From Anas platyrhynchos (Eukaryota; Chordata; Aves; Anseriformes; Anatidae): a DNA stretch of 64,000 bases. Positions 31,074-44,174 of the stretch are shown here, one piece after another; the first letter of the stretch is position 1; each line of letters begins with the position of its first letter. The notes beneath the pieces were generated by a model, which did no database searches, was not told the DNA's origin, and worked only from the letters and a program-made list of their open reading frames with translations. The translations under genes were made by a program, and so were the position numbers. Where the stretch lies: contig NC_092594.1 of the NCBI RefSeq assembly GCF_047663525.1, forward strand, positions 39,932,001 through 39,996,000. The letters run 5' to 3'.

Positions 31074-32371
31074 GTGCGTGATGAGCAGAGGTAGCTGTTA
31101 ATTTTGGGGGTGTGGTTGTCACTGAAGTTATTTTCCTACATCCAATAGCGTAAAATTCCAGTTTGCCTTTTAGAGGCGCTATAAGTGGGTAAAGAGAAGA
31201 GATGGAAGCATGTGCCACGTGGGGCAGGCAAGCGGCTGAGGTACAGGAGGGGATGAGAGTATGTGATTTTTTCCTGGGGGTGGAATGGAATTGATTGTTT
31301 TGGTGTATAGTCTGTTTTGCTCCTAGATCTTTCATTCATTGTAAATAAAAGTTTGAGCCAGTTCCAGTTAGGAATGTTCTAGTTACGACCCAGCAAGTAT
31401 TGTCCTTTTAATGTTAAAAAAAAGTGCGGCAAAAGCATGGGTGCAGATCTGTTTCAGGTCTTGTGCATCATATTCGGTTGGAGATCACGTCTGTTTCCAT
31501 CCTCACTCTTGCAGAAGTCATCTGGGCCGCATCAGGAGCTCTTGCTTGGGAATTGATTTCCTAAGTGTCTTCTTAGGGGGTTTTCAGTCCCCATCCTTCT
31601 GGTCTCTTGTCTTGAAGGCAGGCTTTTTAGGCCTCCGTCATCCCAGTTCTGGCAGTTGCTTCCAGTTGCATGTTGTGACATTTGAGTCTCTCCTGGGGTC
31701 TGGTGCAGAGCACCTGTTCTGACGTGCTGTTGCTGTAGGGCTTTCTTTTTGGGGGTCACTTTTTCTTGTGCCTTGTGTTGTGTGTTTTGTTTGTAGTGTT
31801 TGTGGCGTGCCTGTGTGTGTGTACGTGTTTGGTCTGGAGCTGTCCTGCCTGGCAGTTAGTGATGACAGGTAACGTGGCAGTGCATGGGTGTACTAATACA
31901 TTGTCTGGACTGTTTTGGTAAAGATATCCAGTCTGCCTCTGGGCACGTACTGAAGGGCAGCTGGCACAGTCATCTCTGTGGTGTTTGGCAGACTGGAGGG
32001 GGGAGAGTTGAGCTGCTTGCGAGCAACTGCTCGCATAGCACTTGAACGGTGTGCTTGAGGAGGTCTGTCGAATCTTGAAAGCTTACAGATATGGGGTTTT
32101 GAATTTTTTATTTTTATTTCTTTCCTGTCCCCAGTAGAGCGTAAACCTTTGGAGGAACCTGTCACAGGAAAGAGCTCCTTCTGGAACTGTTCAGCACTCG
32201 GGAGGCAACTGGGTGACTGGCTTGATCTACTTCTGAGGTGCTGAGGCAAGGAGGCTGCTGTTTTGAAACGATAGTATTGTAAATGGGGTCCCTTTTGTGT
32301 TGTTGAGGGATGGGTGCTAATGCTGGCAGCTGAATGATTGATTCTCTTGTGCCTGTTTTCATTTGTTAAAG

Positions 32372-32787
32372 CTGAAACACAGTGTACGACACGGGACTTG
32401 ACGACCAGAGCTGCTTTTGGCAAGGTGAGTGATGAACAGATATAGAAGGTAATTTAGGGGTGCAGTTGTCACTGCAGTTACTGAACTACACAAAGTACAG
32501 TAAAAATCCTGTTTATATTTCAGGGGTGTTGTAGCTGGCCTAAGAGAGCAGATGGAAGCATCTGCCTCGAGGGGAGGGGAGGGCAGGGCACGGAGGTAAG
32601 GCAGCAGATGAGAGTAACTGTCCCAGCTGTGCTGTGGCTTTGGATGCTGCTTCAGCCTATGCTTTTCTTTTTGTTTCACATTTGTCTCACACAGGCTGAG
32701 TGGGGCCAAGCTGCACTCTGAAGAGCAGCACGAGAAGGGCGGGCTGGTTGTGAGCTGGATCGGAGCAGAACTGCCAAGTAGCACGAG
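32372..32787 (+). ncRNA. Putative exon cluster A, U4
   Basis: Blocks 32372-32424, 32524-32595 and 32695-32787. Confidence 0.45.
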
Positions 32788-33150
32788 GTGAGTGCGAAGG
32801 GTATCCATCTTGCTTTACAGGTGCCATGGCAGGCTCTCTAGAGAAGTGGTTGAGGATTGGAGAAGAGGTTGCAGATGATCAAGGAGCGACACGTGCAGGG
32901 ATGGCTTGAAAAGGGTATGGCTGCTTTCTCTTCTGTTTATCAGGTGTCCCAGGCAATGTGGGCTGTGGTGTTAGTCTTTAGAATCGGAACAAAGCAGGTG
33001 CTGAAATGCTGCGTCTGTTTGTTTTTTTGTGTTGGGGTTGCACCTTGGTGAGTGTAGGGATGGGTTTTAAGTGGGTGCAGCGGAGGGCCTGGCCCCAGTG
33101 TCCTGTAGTGTGTTTTGACCCATCAGCATAGCCTTTTGGTTCTCAGGTAG

Positions 33151-34347
33151 TGTCGCGTTAAAGGGGTGTAGCTGATTAACCGTTACGGGCCCGGTTGGAT
33201 TCAGAGTACTGAACCAGTCGGACATTCACCAAAACTGGGGGTCCGTTCGGACATTCACCAAAAACGTAATAACCGCCTGGGGGTCCGCTCAGACATTCAC
33301 CAAAAACGTATTAACCACCTGGGGGTCCGTTCAGACATTCACCAACAATGCATTAACCGTCTGGGGGTCTGGTTAGATTCAGAACACTGAACTATCACGG
33401 ATAACCACCCTCACCCTAGTTGCATTAATGAGAGCTATCACAATGCAATCAAGTATGGTTTATTACAGCAACAGGTAATCAGGTTCTTTTGGATTGCCGG
33501 TGATAGTGACTATCTGCAAAAGCAAGCTAGTATGCATGAAATACACAGGTGTTATAGGTGTTACAGGTGTTACAGGTGCGCAGCCTAGAAATAAACGCGT
33601 TAAAAGGATCAAAGACTCTATAGAGATTTATAAGCAAATATTCAGATCTCACCCAAAGGCGTCCCAATGGGGGGGCAAGAGAGGCTCAGCCCGTCGACTG
33701 ATCCCAGGAGTCAGGAGGTCCTAAGGATGTTGTATGTCCTCGGGATGGTATCTCCCCTGACGATGGTATCTTCCCTAACATCCCCTCTCTCTTGGGCCAA
33801 TTTATATTATTTTCTATCTTTTAGGTGGAGCTTGAGTGGCTCTAGTCAAGCATATCTTAGTTATGATTGGTGTAAAGTTTTCCCGTCTCCGTTTAAAGTA
33901 ATAGGCTCCGAGAAATTCAGAGCGCATGCTCAGTGAGGGGTGGTCGCACCTTGGAGGCGGGTAGCTTTTGGGATGGAGGTGTGTTTTGGTATTATAATGA
34001 TATTATAATGAGCAAAAAGTACACTAGGGTACAGCATTTGTCAAAACATGACAGGTCTTTGGCTTAGGGTGGCAAAAAGTGCAGCTTTGTGCACAAGAAC
34101 AATCGAGGCCCCACCTGATTACAGAGCCTAGCCGTGGTGTCTCCACTCCACTCTACGCTCCGTGGTGTTCCTTAGAGCTAGCACACCAAGTTTCCCCAGC
34201 GCGATAGCATCTAAGGTTGGGAGCCTAGGGAATGCTCAGATAATGCAGTTATGCCCTACCCTGAAAGCCTCTTCAATGCTGTACCTTTTCCTTAAAAGTA
34301 TGAATGTTAGTTTTATTTTCCTAGTTACTTCAGGCATTTACACCACA
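33151..34347 (-). mobile_element. Solo LTR-A, U4
   Basis: 1197 bp with GGTAG duplications at 33146-33150 and 34348-34352. Confidence 0.85.
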
Positions 34348-34428
34348 GGTAGCTTACTGAAGTAAGTGATTTTGCCTGCAAGTGGAATGGATTTTTTTTT
34401 TTTTTTTTTTGGTGTGCAATCAGTTCTG

Positions 34429-34695
34429 TGTTGCCTTCAGGGGGCAGTGGCGACCTGGTTCAGGAACGGCACGGCGACCAACCCCAGGCCGCTCGGTCCA
34501 TCGGCTCACAGACACCAATGTGGTGGATGGCAAATGGCATTTATTGTCGAGTCACATGGGCTTATATACCCGAGGCCCATAGCGTCACTTCCGCTTGCTT
34601 ACATCACAGACCACACACTGCTGTCCGTCAAGGGAGGGGCTCCACCTTTCCGTACATTGCGACATCTTCCGGCCACCAGACCCTAACTACCCACA
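34429..34695 (-). mobile_element. Solo LTR-B, U4
   Basis: GTTCTG on both sides; recombinant base pattern as in U2. Confidence 0.9.
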
Positions 34696-36225
34696 GTTCT
34701 GCTCCTAGATTTTTCTTTTTATGTAAATAAAAGATCGAGCTAATTCCAGATGGAAAAAAAAATCAGTTACTTTCTTGGTCAGTTTGTCCTTTTAATATTC
34801 AAAGCTGCAGCAAAAGCATGGGGATTTTTGTTTCTAGAAACACCCTAGCTCTCCTGTCTGCACTCTGCATGCTGTTGAGCTAAGCCATATAAATGAATAA
34901 AGAAACCACAGCTACTGCTCCTTTCTGATTTTTTTTTTTTTTTTTTTTTTTTGTGCTTTCCCCCTTGCACTTTCCCAGGTGATTGGCTTCAGGTTCCAGG
35001 TGGGACCTAGTGGTAACTGAGTTGCAGGTATTCCATGACAGAGCTCATTCTGCCTGGGCTGCTTTTTGGGGTAAGCGCTTTGTTTTTCCTTCAGTCAGTT
35101 GCAGGGTTCTTTAGGTGGGTCAGAGTCTATGGACTGATGCGTTTTCCAGTAGAAACCGGTACGCATATCTTTTTGAGTTGGTAACTGGTAGGATCTGTCA
35201 CTGTAAAGCAATCTAGTAGTAGGTGCCTGTATTGCACGCAGCTCTTCCTCAGGTGAGTAGTTGTTATGGCAGTTTTACGGATGGTATGGTGATGTTACTT
35301 TGTGTGTTTGCTTTGTGGTTCTGGGTCCCTTCTGATTTTTGCCGAATTACGGGGCTTTCTGTGAGTCTTTGCCTGTATGTCAAATATTATCAAAGTTACA
35401 ACCTTGCTGTTAAAGTGATGGAGCAGGGTTTAGTTGAAATGTATCATGGAAGCTCCCTGTGTGAGCATGTGTCTGAAAATGGCAGCAGTGGGCACGTAAG
35501 GGGTAGTCTGTTTCAAGTTTAGGGACAGTTTGTTATATTTCTGGAGCTTTTGCCTGTGTGTTTTCTGTCTGTCGAGTCTTTAGACCATAAAGCCTTCTAG
35601 GCTTTATGTCCTTGAATTTACGTATTAGAAGTACGTTTATGAGGGGTTGCCAGGTACGTTGTTTTTGGGAAACCGTGGGGTATGGTTCCTTGAGTGCATA
35701 AGTGCAGTAGTGCCAAGAGAGTGAGCAGGGCCACCTTCTTCATCTCTGCAGAATAAGTCTGTTCGGGCACACTTCTCAGGTAAATGTAGTGAGCAGATGA
35801 GGTAAAGGAGCTGGGAACAGAGAGGTATTGCACCGTAGCATGTTGCATCAGTAGTAGTCAGCGTTGCGGAGGAGGTGGGTGTCGGGGCTGGCGTGCTAGT
35901 GAATGCTGGTTCTCTGTTTTTGCAAGTGATGATGAACCTGTTTGACGTAATTCCATTTGAAAAAGTTCCAGTTACTGGCCTGGTCGTGTCGTCCTTTCAA
36001 TGTTAAAAGCTGCAGCAAAAGCATGGGGATTGTTGCTTCTAGAAACACCACAGGTCACCTGTCTGCTCTCTGCATGTTTTTCAAGTAAAGCAGATCTTAA
36101 AAAAAACAAAAACAAAAAAAAAAAACAAAACAAACAAACAAAGAAAGAAAATAATAAAAAACTGCTGCTGCTGCTCCTGCTTTCTTTCTACTTCCTTGTG
36201 CTTTGCCCCTCCCCTTTTCCAGGTG

Positions 36226-36320
36226 ATTGGGTTTGGGTGCTGGGCGGGGCTGAATGCTATATGAGCCCCAGGCATGCTATCAGAGAGCTCCTTCTGCCTG
36301 GGCTGCTCCTTGGGGTAAGT
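36226..36320 (+). promoter_or_regulatory. M2 promoter core, U4
   Basis: All four elements intact. Confidence 0.6.
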
Positions 36321-37349
36321 GCTTTGTTTTTCCTTTAGTCAGTTGCAGGGTTCTCTAGGCAGGCTGGAGTTTATAGATTTCTAGAATTTTTAAGTGCTTG
36401 GAATTCACTTAGGAGAGGGATGTTTAATAGAGGTTTCTGGCTCACTGTTTTTTGGGATGGTGGGATACTCTTCTGTTTTTGAGCTGTATTTTAATCTCTA
36501 AATGTATAAACCAGCAGTAGGTAAACATTAGGAGGAACCGGTCAAAGGTAACAGCGCTTTCTGGAACCGTCAAGTTCTTGTTCGGCAACGTAGTGACTGG
36601 TTTGATCTACTTCACAGATGGAGAGGCAAGTGGACTGCTCTCTTTGAAATAATAAAATTGAAAACATAAAGTTTGTCAAAGATGGCAGTGCATGTTTGCA
36701 GTCTGTTTATTGCTTTTGCCAGTGGTAGATAACATTTATAAGGAATCGGTGAAAGGAAAGAGCGCCTTCTGGAACTGTGAAGCTCTGTGTTGGCAACTCG
36801 GTGACTGGCTGGACCTACTGTCCATCTCCAGAGGGAAGCGGACTGCTATTTTGAAATTAAAAAATACTAATAAAAATAAAAAAAATATGGTGCTGCTCTA
36901 TGACGCCCGGAGGACTGCCACTCTGCATGGCAGTTAAAAAGAATGTGGTTTGGAGATGGAGAGCCACAGAGATGAAGCAGCTGGGAAGAGAGACACAAGT
37001 ATTGCAGTAGGTAGGCTGTGGTTATGAGGTGCCTCAGGATGTGCTTTTTTTCTTGTTTCCGCCCTTCCCTCGTGCAGCCTTGGAGAGATGAAGTCCCCAT
37101 GGTGTGGAGTGGTGCAAAAAGGTAAGAGGGTTGTCGGCCCGGTCAGTTTCCTTCACCAATGCTAAGGCAAGTCTTTGAAGAGAAACAGCCTGGTTGCTTG
37201 TGCTGCCCCCTGTTGAACTAAGCCAGACCAAAAACAGGGCTGCTGTTCCTCCTGCTCTCTTTGCCTCTTCTCATCTTGCAGAGGAATGGTCCAGCAATTC
37301 GGGTTAATAGGGGACAAGAGAACAAAGGGGTTTCAGAATAACTGCTAAC

Positions 37350-37739
37350 TGTTATGACTATTGCATGGGGCACTATGCAAGTCTCTGACATCCAGCCAAG
37401 ATGGACAAAGGAGAAGGACAAGGGAAAAGCCTGGGAGGAAGACTATGAGCCTTCAGTACGAGAGACCCGCAGAGGGACCACCAGAGACTGATAACACATG
37501 CGCCAGTGGGCGGGTTGGGATTCCAGGAACTAGTTATAATAACCCTGCCTTTTCTAGAAGTAGTAATGAATATGTATTAGCCCAGGAGCATAAAAACCAG
37601 CCGCCTGCTGTGACTTGTGTGCGTCTCGGTGGAGCAGAGACTCCCGGCGCACCCAGTGCTGTTTGCTTACCTCTATTCATTTAATAAATTGTAAACTTTG
37701 ATTGTAATCCTATTTGGGACTTAGTCATTTATTACAACA
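37350..37739 (+). mobile_element. Solo LTR-C, U4
   Basis: Same structure as U1. Confidence 0.75.
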
Positions 37740-38098
37740 GACAACCTTGTAAAATGCAGACAACCAGAATCCTTACAACAATTAAGTGGAAATCACGGTG
37801 TAAGAAACATTACCACCTCAAAGAGTAAAAGCCTCAAAAGAAATGTGACTTGTAACAGGCCAGCAGCTGTGTGTTTTCGGTGAAGCACCAGGTAGAGTAT
37901 AAACCTGGATTGCACAGTTAATGGGGAAACGGGAGGGTCCTGGTCCTTGGGAGGGAAAAAAAAAAGTATATAAACTGTGTATGGAATCGGTAGGTGCCCT
38001 CCTGCTTGCGGGACACCCGCCATTGTAATCTCAAATACAAATGCTACTGTACTGAGATCCTCTCCTGAGCCTATGTTATTTCCCAAAGATTGATTCGC

Positions 38099-38911
38099 GG
38101 TTTTAAGGCTTCAGGGATAGGGCCCTAGGGTTGGGTTTCAGGGTAAGCGTTCTCAGGGTTTATGTTTAGGATTTTAAGGTTTTTAGTTTTAGGGTTGGAG
38201 TTTTAACGGTTAGGATTTTAGGGATTTGAGGGTTAGGGTTTTAAGGGTTTCAGGGTTAGCGTGTCAGGGTTTTGGAGTTTTTTGGGTTGTAGTGTTGATA
38301 GTTTTTTTAGGGTTAGGTTCTTAGGGTTTTATTTTTGGTCAGTTATTTACGGTTAGGGTTTTAAGATCTTCTTATTATTTTTTTTTTTCAGGTTAGGTTC
38401 TCCTGGGTTAGGGTTTTGAGCATCTTAATATTTTGGGTTGGGTTTGGGATTTGAGCGTCTTAATTTTGTGGGCTTGGGCGCTGTGAGCGTCTTAAGTGTT
38501 TGGGTTAGGGCTTTTAGGCATAGGTCTTCAGGGGTTTAGTTTGGGTCAGGTCTGTAGGGGTTTCGAGGATTTTTAGGGTTAGGGCTTGCGGCTTTTTTGT
38601 GTAAGGGCGGTAAGGGCTAGGGTTCCAGGGAGTGCTGTTAAATGCAGTTCTCGACAACTCGGCCTCTGATTGGCCGTGCCGGCTGTGCAGGGAATGCTGG
38701 TAGGTGTAGTTTTCCGTCACAAGGCTTCCGGTAGGCCGCGTTGATTGCCCAGAGCATGCCGGGAAATGTAGTTCTGGGACTCCGGACTTCCGGGAGGCCA
38801 TGTTGAGCGCCCAGAGCATACCGGGAAATGCAGTTCTCGGGGACTAGGGCTGGGGCTAGGGTTAGAGTTTAGGGTGAGGGTTGGGGTTAGGGTTAGGGGT
38901 TAGGGTTAGGG
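38099..38911 (+). repeat. Telomere-like tract with 62-bp promoter-like module, U4
   Basis: ZNF143/THAP11-type sites at 38754-38773 and 38816-38835; telomeric G-run block 38883-38911. Confidence 0.65.
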
Positions 38912-39202
38912 CTAGTGAATGCTGGTTCTCTGTGTTTGCAGATGACGGTGAGCGTGTTTAAACTAATTCCAGTTGAAGAAGTTTCAGTTACTTGCTTGGT
39001 GACGTTATCCGTTCAACATTAAAAGCTGCAGCAAAAGCAAAAGGGGAGTTTTGCTTCTAGAAACACCACAGGTCTCTTGTCTGCTCTCGGAATGTTTTTG
39101 AGATAAACCAGATCTTAAAAAAAAAGGAAAAAAAAAAACCACAGCTGCTTCTTTTGCTCTCTTCCTACTTCCTTGTGCTTTGCCCCTCCCCTTTCCCAGG
39201 TG

Positions 39203-39297
39203 ATTGGGTTTGGGTGCTGGGCGGGGCTGAATGCTATATGAGCCCCAGGCATGCTAGCAGAGAGCTCCTTCTGCTTGGGCTGCTCTTTGGGGTAAGT
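39203..39297 (+). promoter_or_regulatory. M4 promoter core, U4
   Basis: Intact CCAAT, GC box, TATA and donor. Confidence 0.6.
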
Positions 39298-39507
39298 GCT
39301 TTGGTTTTCCTTCAGTCAGTTGCAGGGTTCTCTAGGCAGACTGGAGCCTATGGATTTCTGGATTTTAAGTGCTTGGAATTCACTCAGTAGCGGGATGTTT
39401 AGTAGGGGCTGCTGGCTCACTGTTTTTTTGGGATGGTGGGATACTCTTCTGTTTTTGAGCTATATTTTAATCTCTAGATGTATAAACCCACTTGTGTAAC
39501 TCTCCAG

Positions 39508-40552
39508 AGGACTAAAACCAGCTTGATTGAATGCTACATATGGCTTGGCAGCGTAGATGCAGCATTACCAAGAGACTGAGCAGAGTTGTATCAGAGTCAC
39601 CTCTTTCATCTGCAAAGGGTAAGTTTGATTACCCCTGCCGAGGCTTGTGTGTGTGCATGTCTTTTTGGCATTTGTGGAGCTCGGTTGTTTTTCTTTGTGT
39701 GTGTGCATGTTCTTTTTTTTTTTTTTTTGAGGGTCAAACAGTGTGTTTGCTGAGTGTGGTTAGAATGAGGAGGTGGGGAGCTGCTCAGGACTGGAAGGTT
39801 TGGTTTCTAGGAGTATGCGGCATCCTTCCTGTGCGACGTGACTAATTGTTGGGCTGGAACGTTCCAGCTTTCGTGTGTCTTAAGCAATGTAGCTTGTGTA
39901 GTGTGTGTTGTGTGGCCTGGGCAGAGTTTGCTGTGGTGCAGTGGGCGAAGAATCTGAGTTAGAGCTGGTGAGCAGCTGAAGTACCAGAGCTGGGAAGAGA
40001 GAGGTCTTGGAGCAGGTACGCTGTGGCTGTGAGGTGCCTCAGAGTGTGCTTTTCTGTCTTTTGTTTTGTTTTGTTTTGTTGTTTTTTTGCAGGTGCTTTG
40101 TGCGGTCGTGGACAGGAAAGGGAAATCCTCGTGTCGCGGAGCAGTGAGGGAGGGTGAGTGTTGTCAGCCTGGTCATCCCTTACCTGAAGCGAAGGGAAGA
40201 CACTCAGGTGTTTCCCTCAGAGGGTCCGAGGTGAGTCTGTCTGGGATAGAGGAGCAGCGTGGCAGGTGGGCGCTTGCAAGCACAGTGGTTCTTTTGTCCT
40301 TTTGTGTTCCCCGGTGGTGTGGATGATGCTGGCCGCTCCTTTCAAGCTTGGACCTAATTTGCAGGTCCAGAGGCAAGTGGAGTGCTGTTTTGAAAGGATA
40401 AAAGTAAAGCTGGGGTCGCTTATGTTGTTGAGGGATGGGTGCTACTGCTGGCAGCTGAATGTTTATCTTCTGCCTGTGTTTTTCTTTTGTTCAGGCTGAA
40501 ATGCAGTGTGCAGTGCAGGATGTGTCAACCAGCTGCCTCTGCAGTGACTCTG
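39508..40552 (+). ncRNA. Putative exon cluster B, U4
   Basis: Blocks 39508-39618, 40093-40153 and 40495-40552. Confidence 0.45.
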
Positions 40553-41850
40553 GTGCGTGATGAGCAGAGGTAGCTGTTAATTTTGGGGGTGTGGTTGTCA
40601 CTGAAGTTATTTTCCTACATCCAATAGCGTAAAATTCCAGTTTGCCTTTTAGAGGCGCTATAAGTGGGTAAAGAGAAGAGATGGAAGCATGTGCCACGTG
40701 GGGCAGGCAAGCGGCTGAGGTACAGGAGGGGATGAGAGTATGTGATTTTTTCCTGGGGGTGGAATGGAATTGATTGTTTTGGTGTATAGTCTGTTTTGCT
40801 CCTAGATCTTTCATTCATTGTAAATAAAAGTTTGAGCCAGTTCCAGTTAGGAATGTTCTAGTTACGACCCAGCAAGTATTGTCCTTTTAATGTTAAAAAA
40901 AAGTGCGGCAAAAGCATGGGTGCAGATCTGTTTCAGGTCTTGTGCATCATATTCGGTTGGAGATCACGTCTGTTTCCATCCTCACTCTTGCAGAAGTCAT
41001 CTGGGCCGCATCAGGAGCTCTTGCTTGGGAATTGATTTCCTAAGTGTCTTCTTAGGGGGTTTTCAGTCCCCATCCTTCTGGTCTCTTGTCTTGAAGGCAG
41101 GCTTTTTAGGCCTCCGTCATCCCAGTTCTGGCAGTTGCTTCCAGTTGCATGTTGTGACATTTGAGTCTCTCCTGGGGTCTGGTGCAGAGCACCTGTTCTG
41201 ACGTGCTGTTGCTGTAGGGCTTTCTTTTTGGGGGTCACTTTTTCTTGTGCCTTGTGTTGTGTGTTTTGTTTGTAGTGTTTGTGGCGTGCCTGTGTGTGTG
41301 TACGTGTTTGGTCTGGAGCTGTCCTGCCTGGCAGTTAGTGATGACAGGTAACGTGGCAGTGCATGGGTGTACTAATACATTGTCTGGACTGTTTTGGTAA
41401 AGATATCCAGTCTGCCTCTGGGCACGTACTGAAGGGCAGCTGGCACAGTCATCTCTGTGGTGTTTGGCAGACTGGAGGGGGGAGAGTTGAGCTGCTTGCG
41501 AGCAACTGCTCGCATAGCACTTGAACGGTGTGCTTGAGGAGGTCTGTCGAATCTTGAAAGCTTACAGATATGGGGTTTTGAATTTTTTATTTTTATTTCT
41601 TTCCTGTCCCCAGTAGAGCGTAAACCTTTGGAGGAACCTGTCACAGGAAAGAGCTCCTTCTGGAACTGTTCAGCACTCGGGAGGCAACTGGGTGACTGGC
41701 TTGATCTACTTCTGAGGTGCTGAGGCAAGGAGGCTGCTGTTTTGAAACGATAGTATTGTAAATGGGGTCCCTTTTGTGTTGTTGAGGGATGGGTGCTAAT
41801 GCTGGCAGCTGAATGATTGATTCTCTTGTGCCTGTTTTCATTTGTTAAAG

Positions 41851-42266
41851 CTGAAACACAGTGTACGACACGGGACTTGACGACCAGAGCTGCTTTTGGC
41901 AAGGTGAGTGATGAACAGATATAGAAGGTAATTTAGGGGTGCAGTTGTCACTGCAGTTACTGAACTACACAAAGTACAGTAAAAATCCTGTTTATATTTC
42001 AGGGGTGTTGTAGCTGGCCTAAGAGAGCAGATGGAAGCATCTGCCTCGAGGGGAGGGGAGGGCAGGGCACGGAGGTAAGGCAGCAGATGAGAGTAACTGT
42101 CCCAGCTGTGCTGTGGCTTTGGATGCTGCTTCAGCCTATGCTTTTCTTTTTGTTTCACATTTGTCTCACACAGGCTGAGTGGGGCCAAGCTGCACTCTGA
42201 AGAGCAGCACGAGAAGGGCGGGCTGGTTGTGAGCTGGATCGGAGCAGAACTGCCAAGTAGCACGAG
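41851..42266 (+). ncRNA. Putative exon cluster A, U5
   Basis: Blocks 41851-41903, 42003-42074 and 42174-42266. Confidence 0.45.
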
Positions 42267-42629
42267 GTGAGTGCGAAGGGTATCCATCTTGCTTTACAGG
42301 TGCCATGGCAGGCTCTCTAGAGAAGTGGTTGAGGATTGGAGAAGAGGTTGCAGATGATCAAGGAGCGACACGTGCAGGGATGGCTTGAAAAGGGTATGGC
42401 TGCTTTCTCTTCTGTTTATCAGGTGTCCCAGGCAATGTGGGCTGTGGTGTTAGTCTTTAGAATCGGAACAAAGCAGGTGCTGAAATGCTGCGTCTGTTTG
42501 TTTTTTTGTGTTGGGGTTGCACCTTGGTGAGTGTAGGGATGGGTTTTAAGTGGGTGCAGCGGAGGGCCTGGCCCCAGTGTCCTGTAGTGTGTTTTGACCC
42601 ATCAGCATAGCCTTTTGGTTCTCAGGTAG

Positions 42630-43826
42630 TGTCGCGTTAAAGGGGTGTAGCTGATTAACCGTTACGGGCCCGGTTGGATTCAGAGTACTGAACCAGTCGG
42701 ACATTCACCAAAACTGGGGGTCCGTTCGGACATTCACCAAAAACGTAATAACCGCCTGGGGGTCCGCTCAGACATTCACCAAAAACGTATTAACCACCTG
42801 GGGGTCCGTTCAGACATTCACCAACAATGCATTAACCGTCTGGGGGTCTGGTTAGATTCAGAACACTGAACTATCACGGATAACCACCCTCACCCTAGTT
42901 GCATTAATGAGAGCTATCACAATGCAATCAAGTATGGTTTATTACAGCAACAGGTAATCAGGTTCTTTTGGATTGCCGGTGATAGTGACTATCTGCAAAA
43001 GCAAGCTAGTATGCATGAAATACACAGGTGTTATAGGTGTTACAGGTGTTACAGGTGCGCAGCCTAGAAATAAACGCGTTAAAAGGATCAAAGACTCTAT
43101 GGAGATTTATAAGCAAATATTCAGATCTCACCCAAAGGCGTCCCAATGGGGGGGCAAGAGAGGCTCAGCCCGTCGACTGATCCCAGGAGTCAGGAGGTCC
43201 TAAGGATGTTGTATGTCCTCGGGATGGTATCTCCCCTGACGATGGTATCTTCCCTAACATCCCCTCTCTCTTGGGCCAATTTATATTATTTTCTATCTTT
43301 TAGGTGGAGCTTGAGTGGCTCTAGTCAAGCATATCTTAGTTATGATTGGTGTAAAGTTTTCCCGTCTCCGTTTAAAGTAATAGGCTCCGAGAAATTCAGA
43401 GCGCATGCTCAGTGAGGGGTGGTCGCACCTTGGAGGCGGGTAGCTTTTGGGATGGAGGTGTGTTTTGGTATTATAATGATATTATAATGAGCAAAAAGTA
43501 CACTAGGGTACAGCATTTGTCAAAACATGACAGGTCTTTGGCTTAGGGTGGCAAAAAGTGCAGCTTTGTGCACAAGAACAATCGAGGCCCCACCTGATTA
43601 CAGAGCCTAGCCGTGGTGTCTCCACTCCACTCTACGCTCCGTGGTGTTCCTTAGAGCTAGCACACCAAGTTTCCCCAGCGCGATAGCATCTAAGGTTGGG
43701 AGCCTAGGGAATGCTCAGATAATGCAGTTATGCCCTACCCTGAAAGCCTCTTCAATGCTGTACCTTTTCCTTAAAAGTATGAATGTTAGTTTTATTTTCC
43801 TAGTTACTTCAGGCATTTACACCACA
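42630..43826 (-). mobile_element. Solo LTR-A, U5
   Basis: 1197 bp with GGTAG duplications at 42625-42629 and 43827-43831. Confidence 0.85.
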
Positions 43827-43907
43827 GGTAGCTTACTGAAGTAAGTGATTTTGCCTGCAAGTGGAATGGATTTTTTTTTTTTTTTTTTTGGTGTGCAATC
43901 AGTTCTG

Positions 43908-44174
43908 TGTTGCCTTCAGGGGGCAGTGGCGACCTGGTTCAGGAACGGCACGGCGACCAACCCCAGGCCGCTCGGTCCATCGGCTCACAGACACCAATGT
44001 GGTGGATGGCAAATGGCATTTATTGTCGAGTCACATGGGCTTATATACCCGAGGCCCATAGCGTCACTTCCGCTTGCTTACATCACAGACCACACACTGC
44101 TGTCCGTCAAGGGAGGGGCTCCACCTTTCCGTACATTGCGACATCTTCCGGCCACCAGACCCTAACTACCCACA
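43908..44174 (-). mobile_element. Solo LTR-B, U5
   Basis: GTTCTG on both sides; same recombinant pattern, so the B-type unit as such does not imply retention of the provirus. Confidence 0.9.

Larger units (their letters stand above)
22549..32032 (+). repeat. Macrosatellite unit U3, type A
   Basis: 9484 bp. LTR-A is full length. Carries CAGTTACTG where U1 and U2 have CACCTACTG. Differs from U4 by few bases, such as GGGATTTGGGGG rather than GGGATTTGAGGG in the telomere-like tract. Confidence 0.95.
32033..41511 (+). repeat. Macrosatellite unit U4, type A
   Basis: 9479 bp. Shares AAATGCAG in the promoter-like module with the first modules of U1 and U5, whereas U2, U3 and U6 have AAATGGAG. This is one sign of mosaic exchange between units. 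Confidence 0.95.
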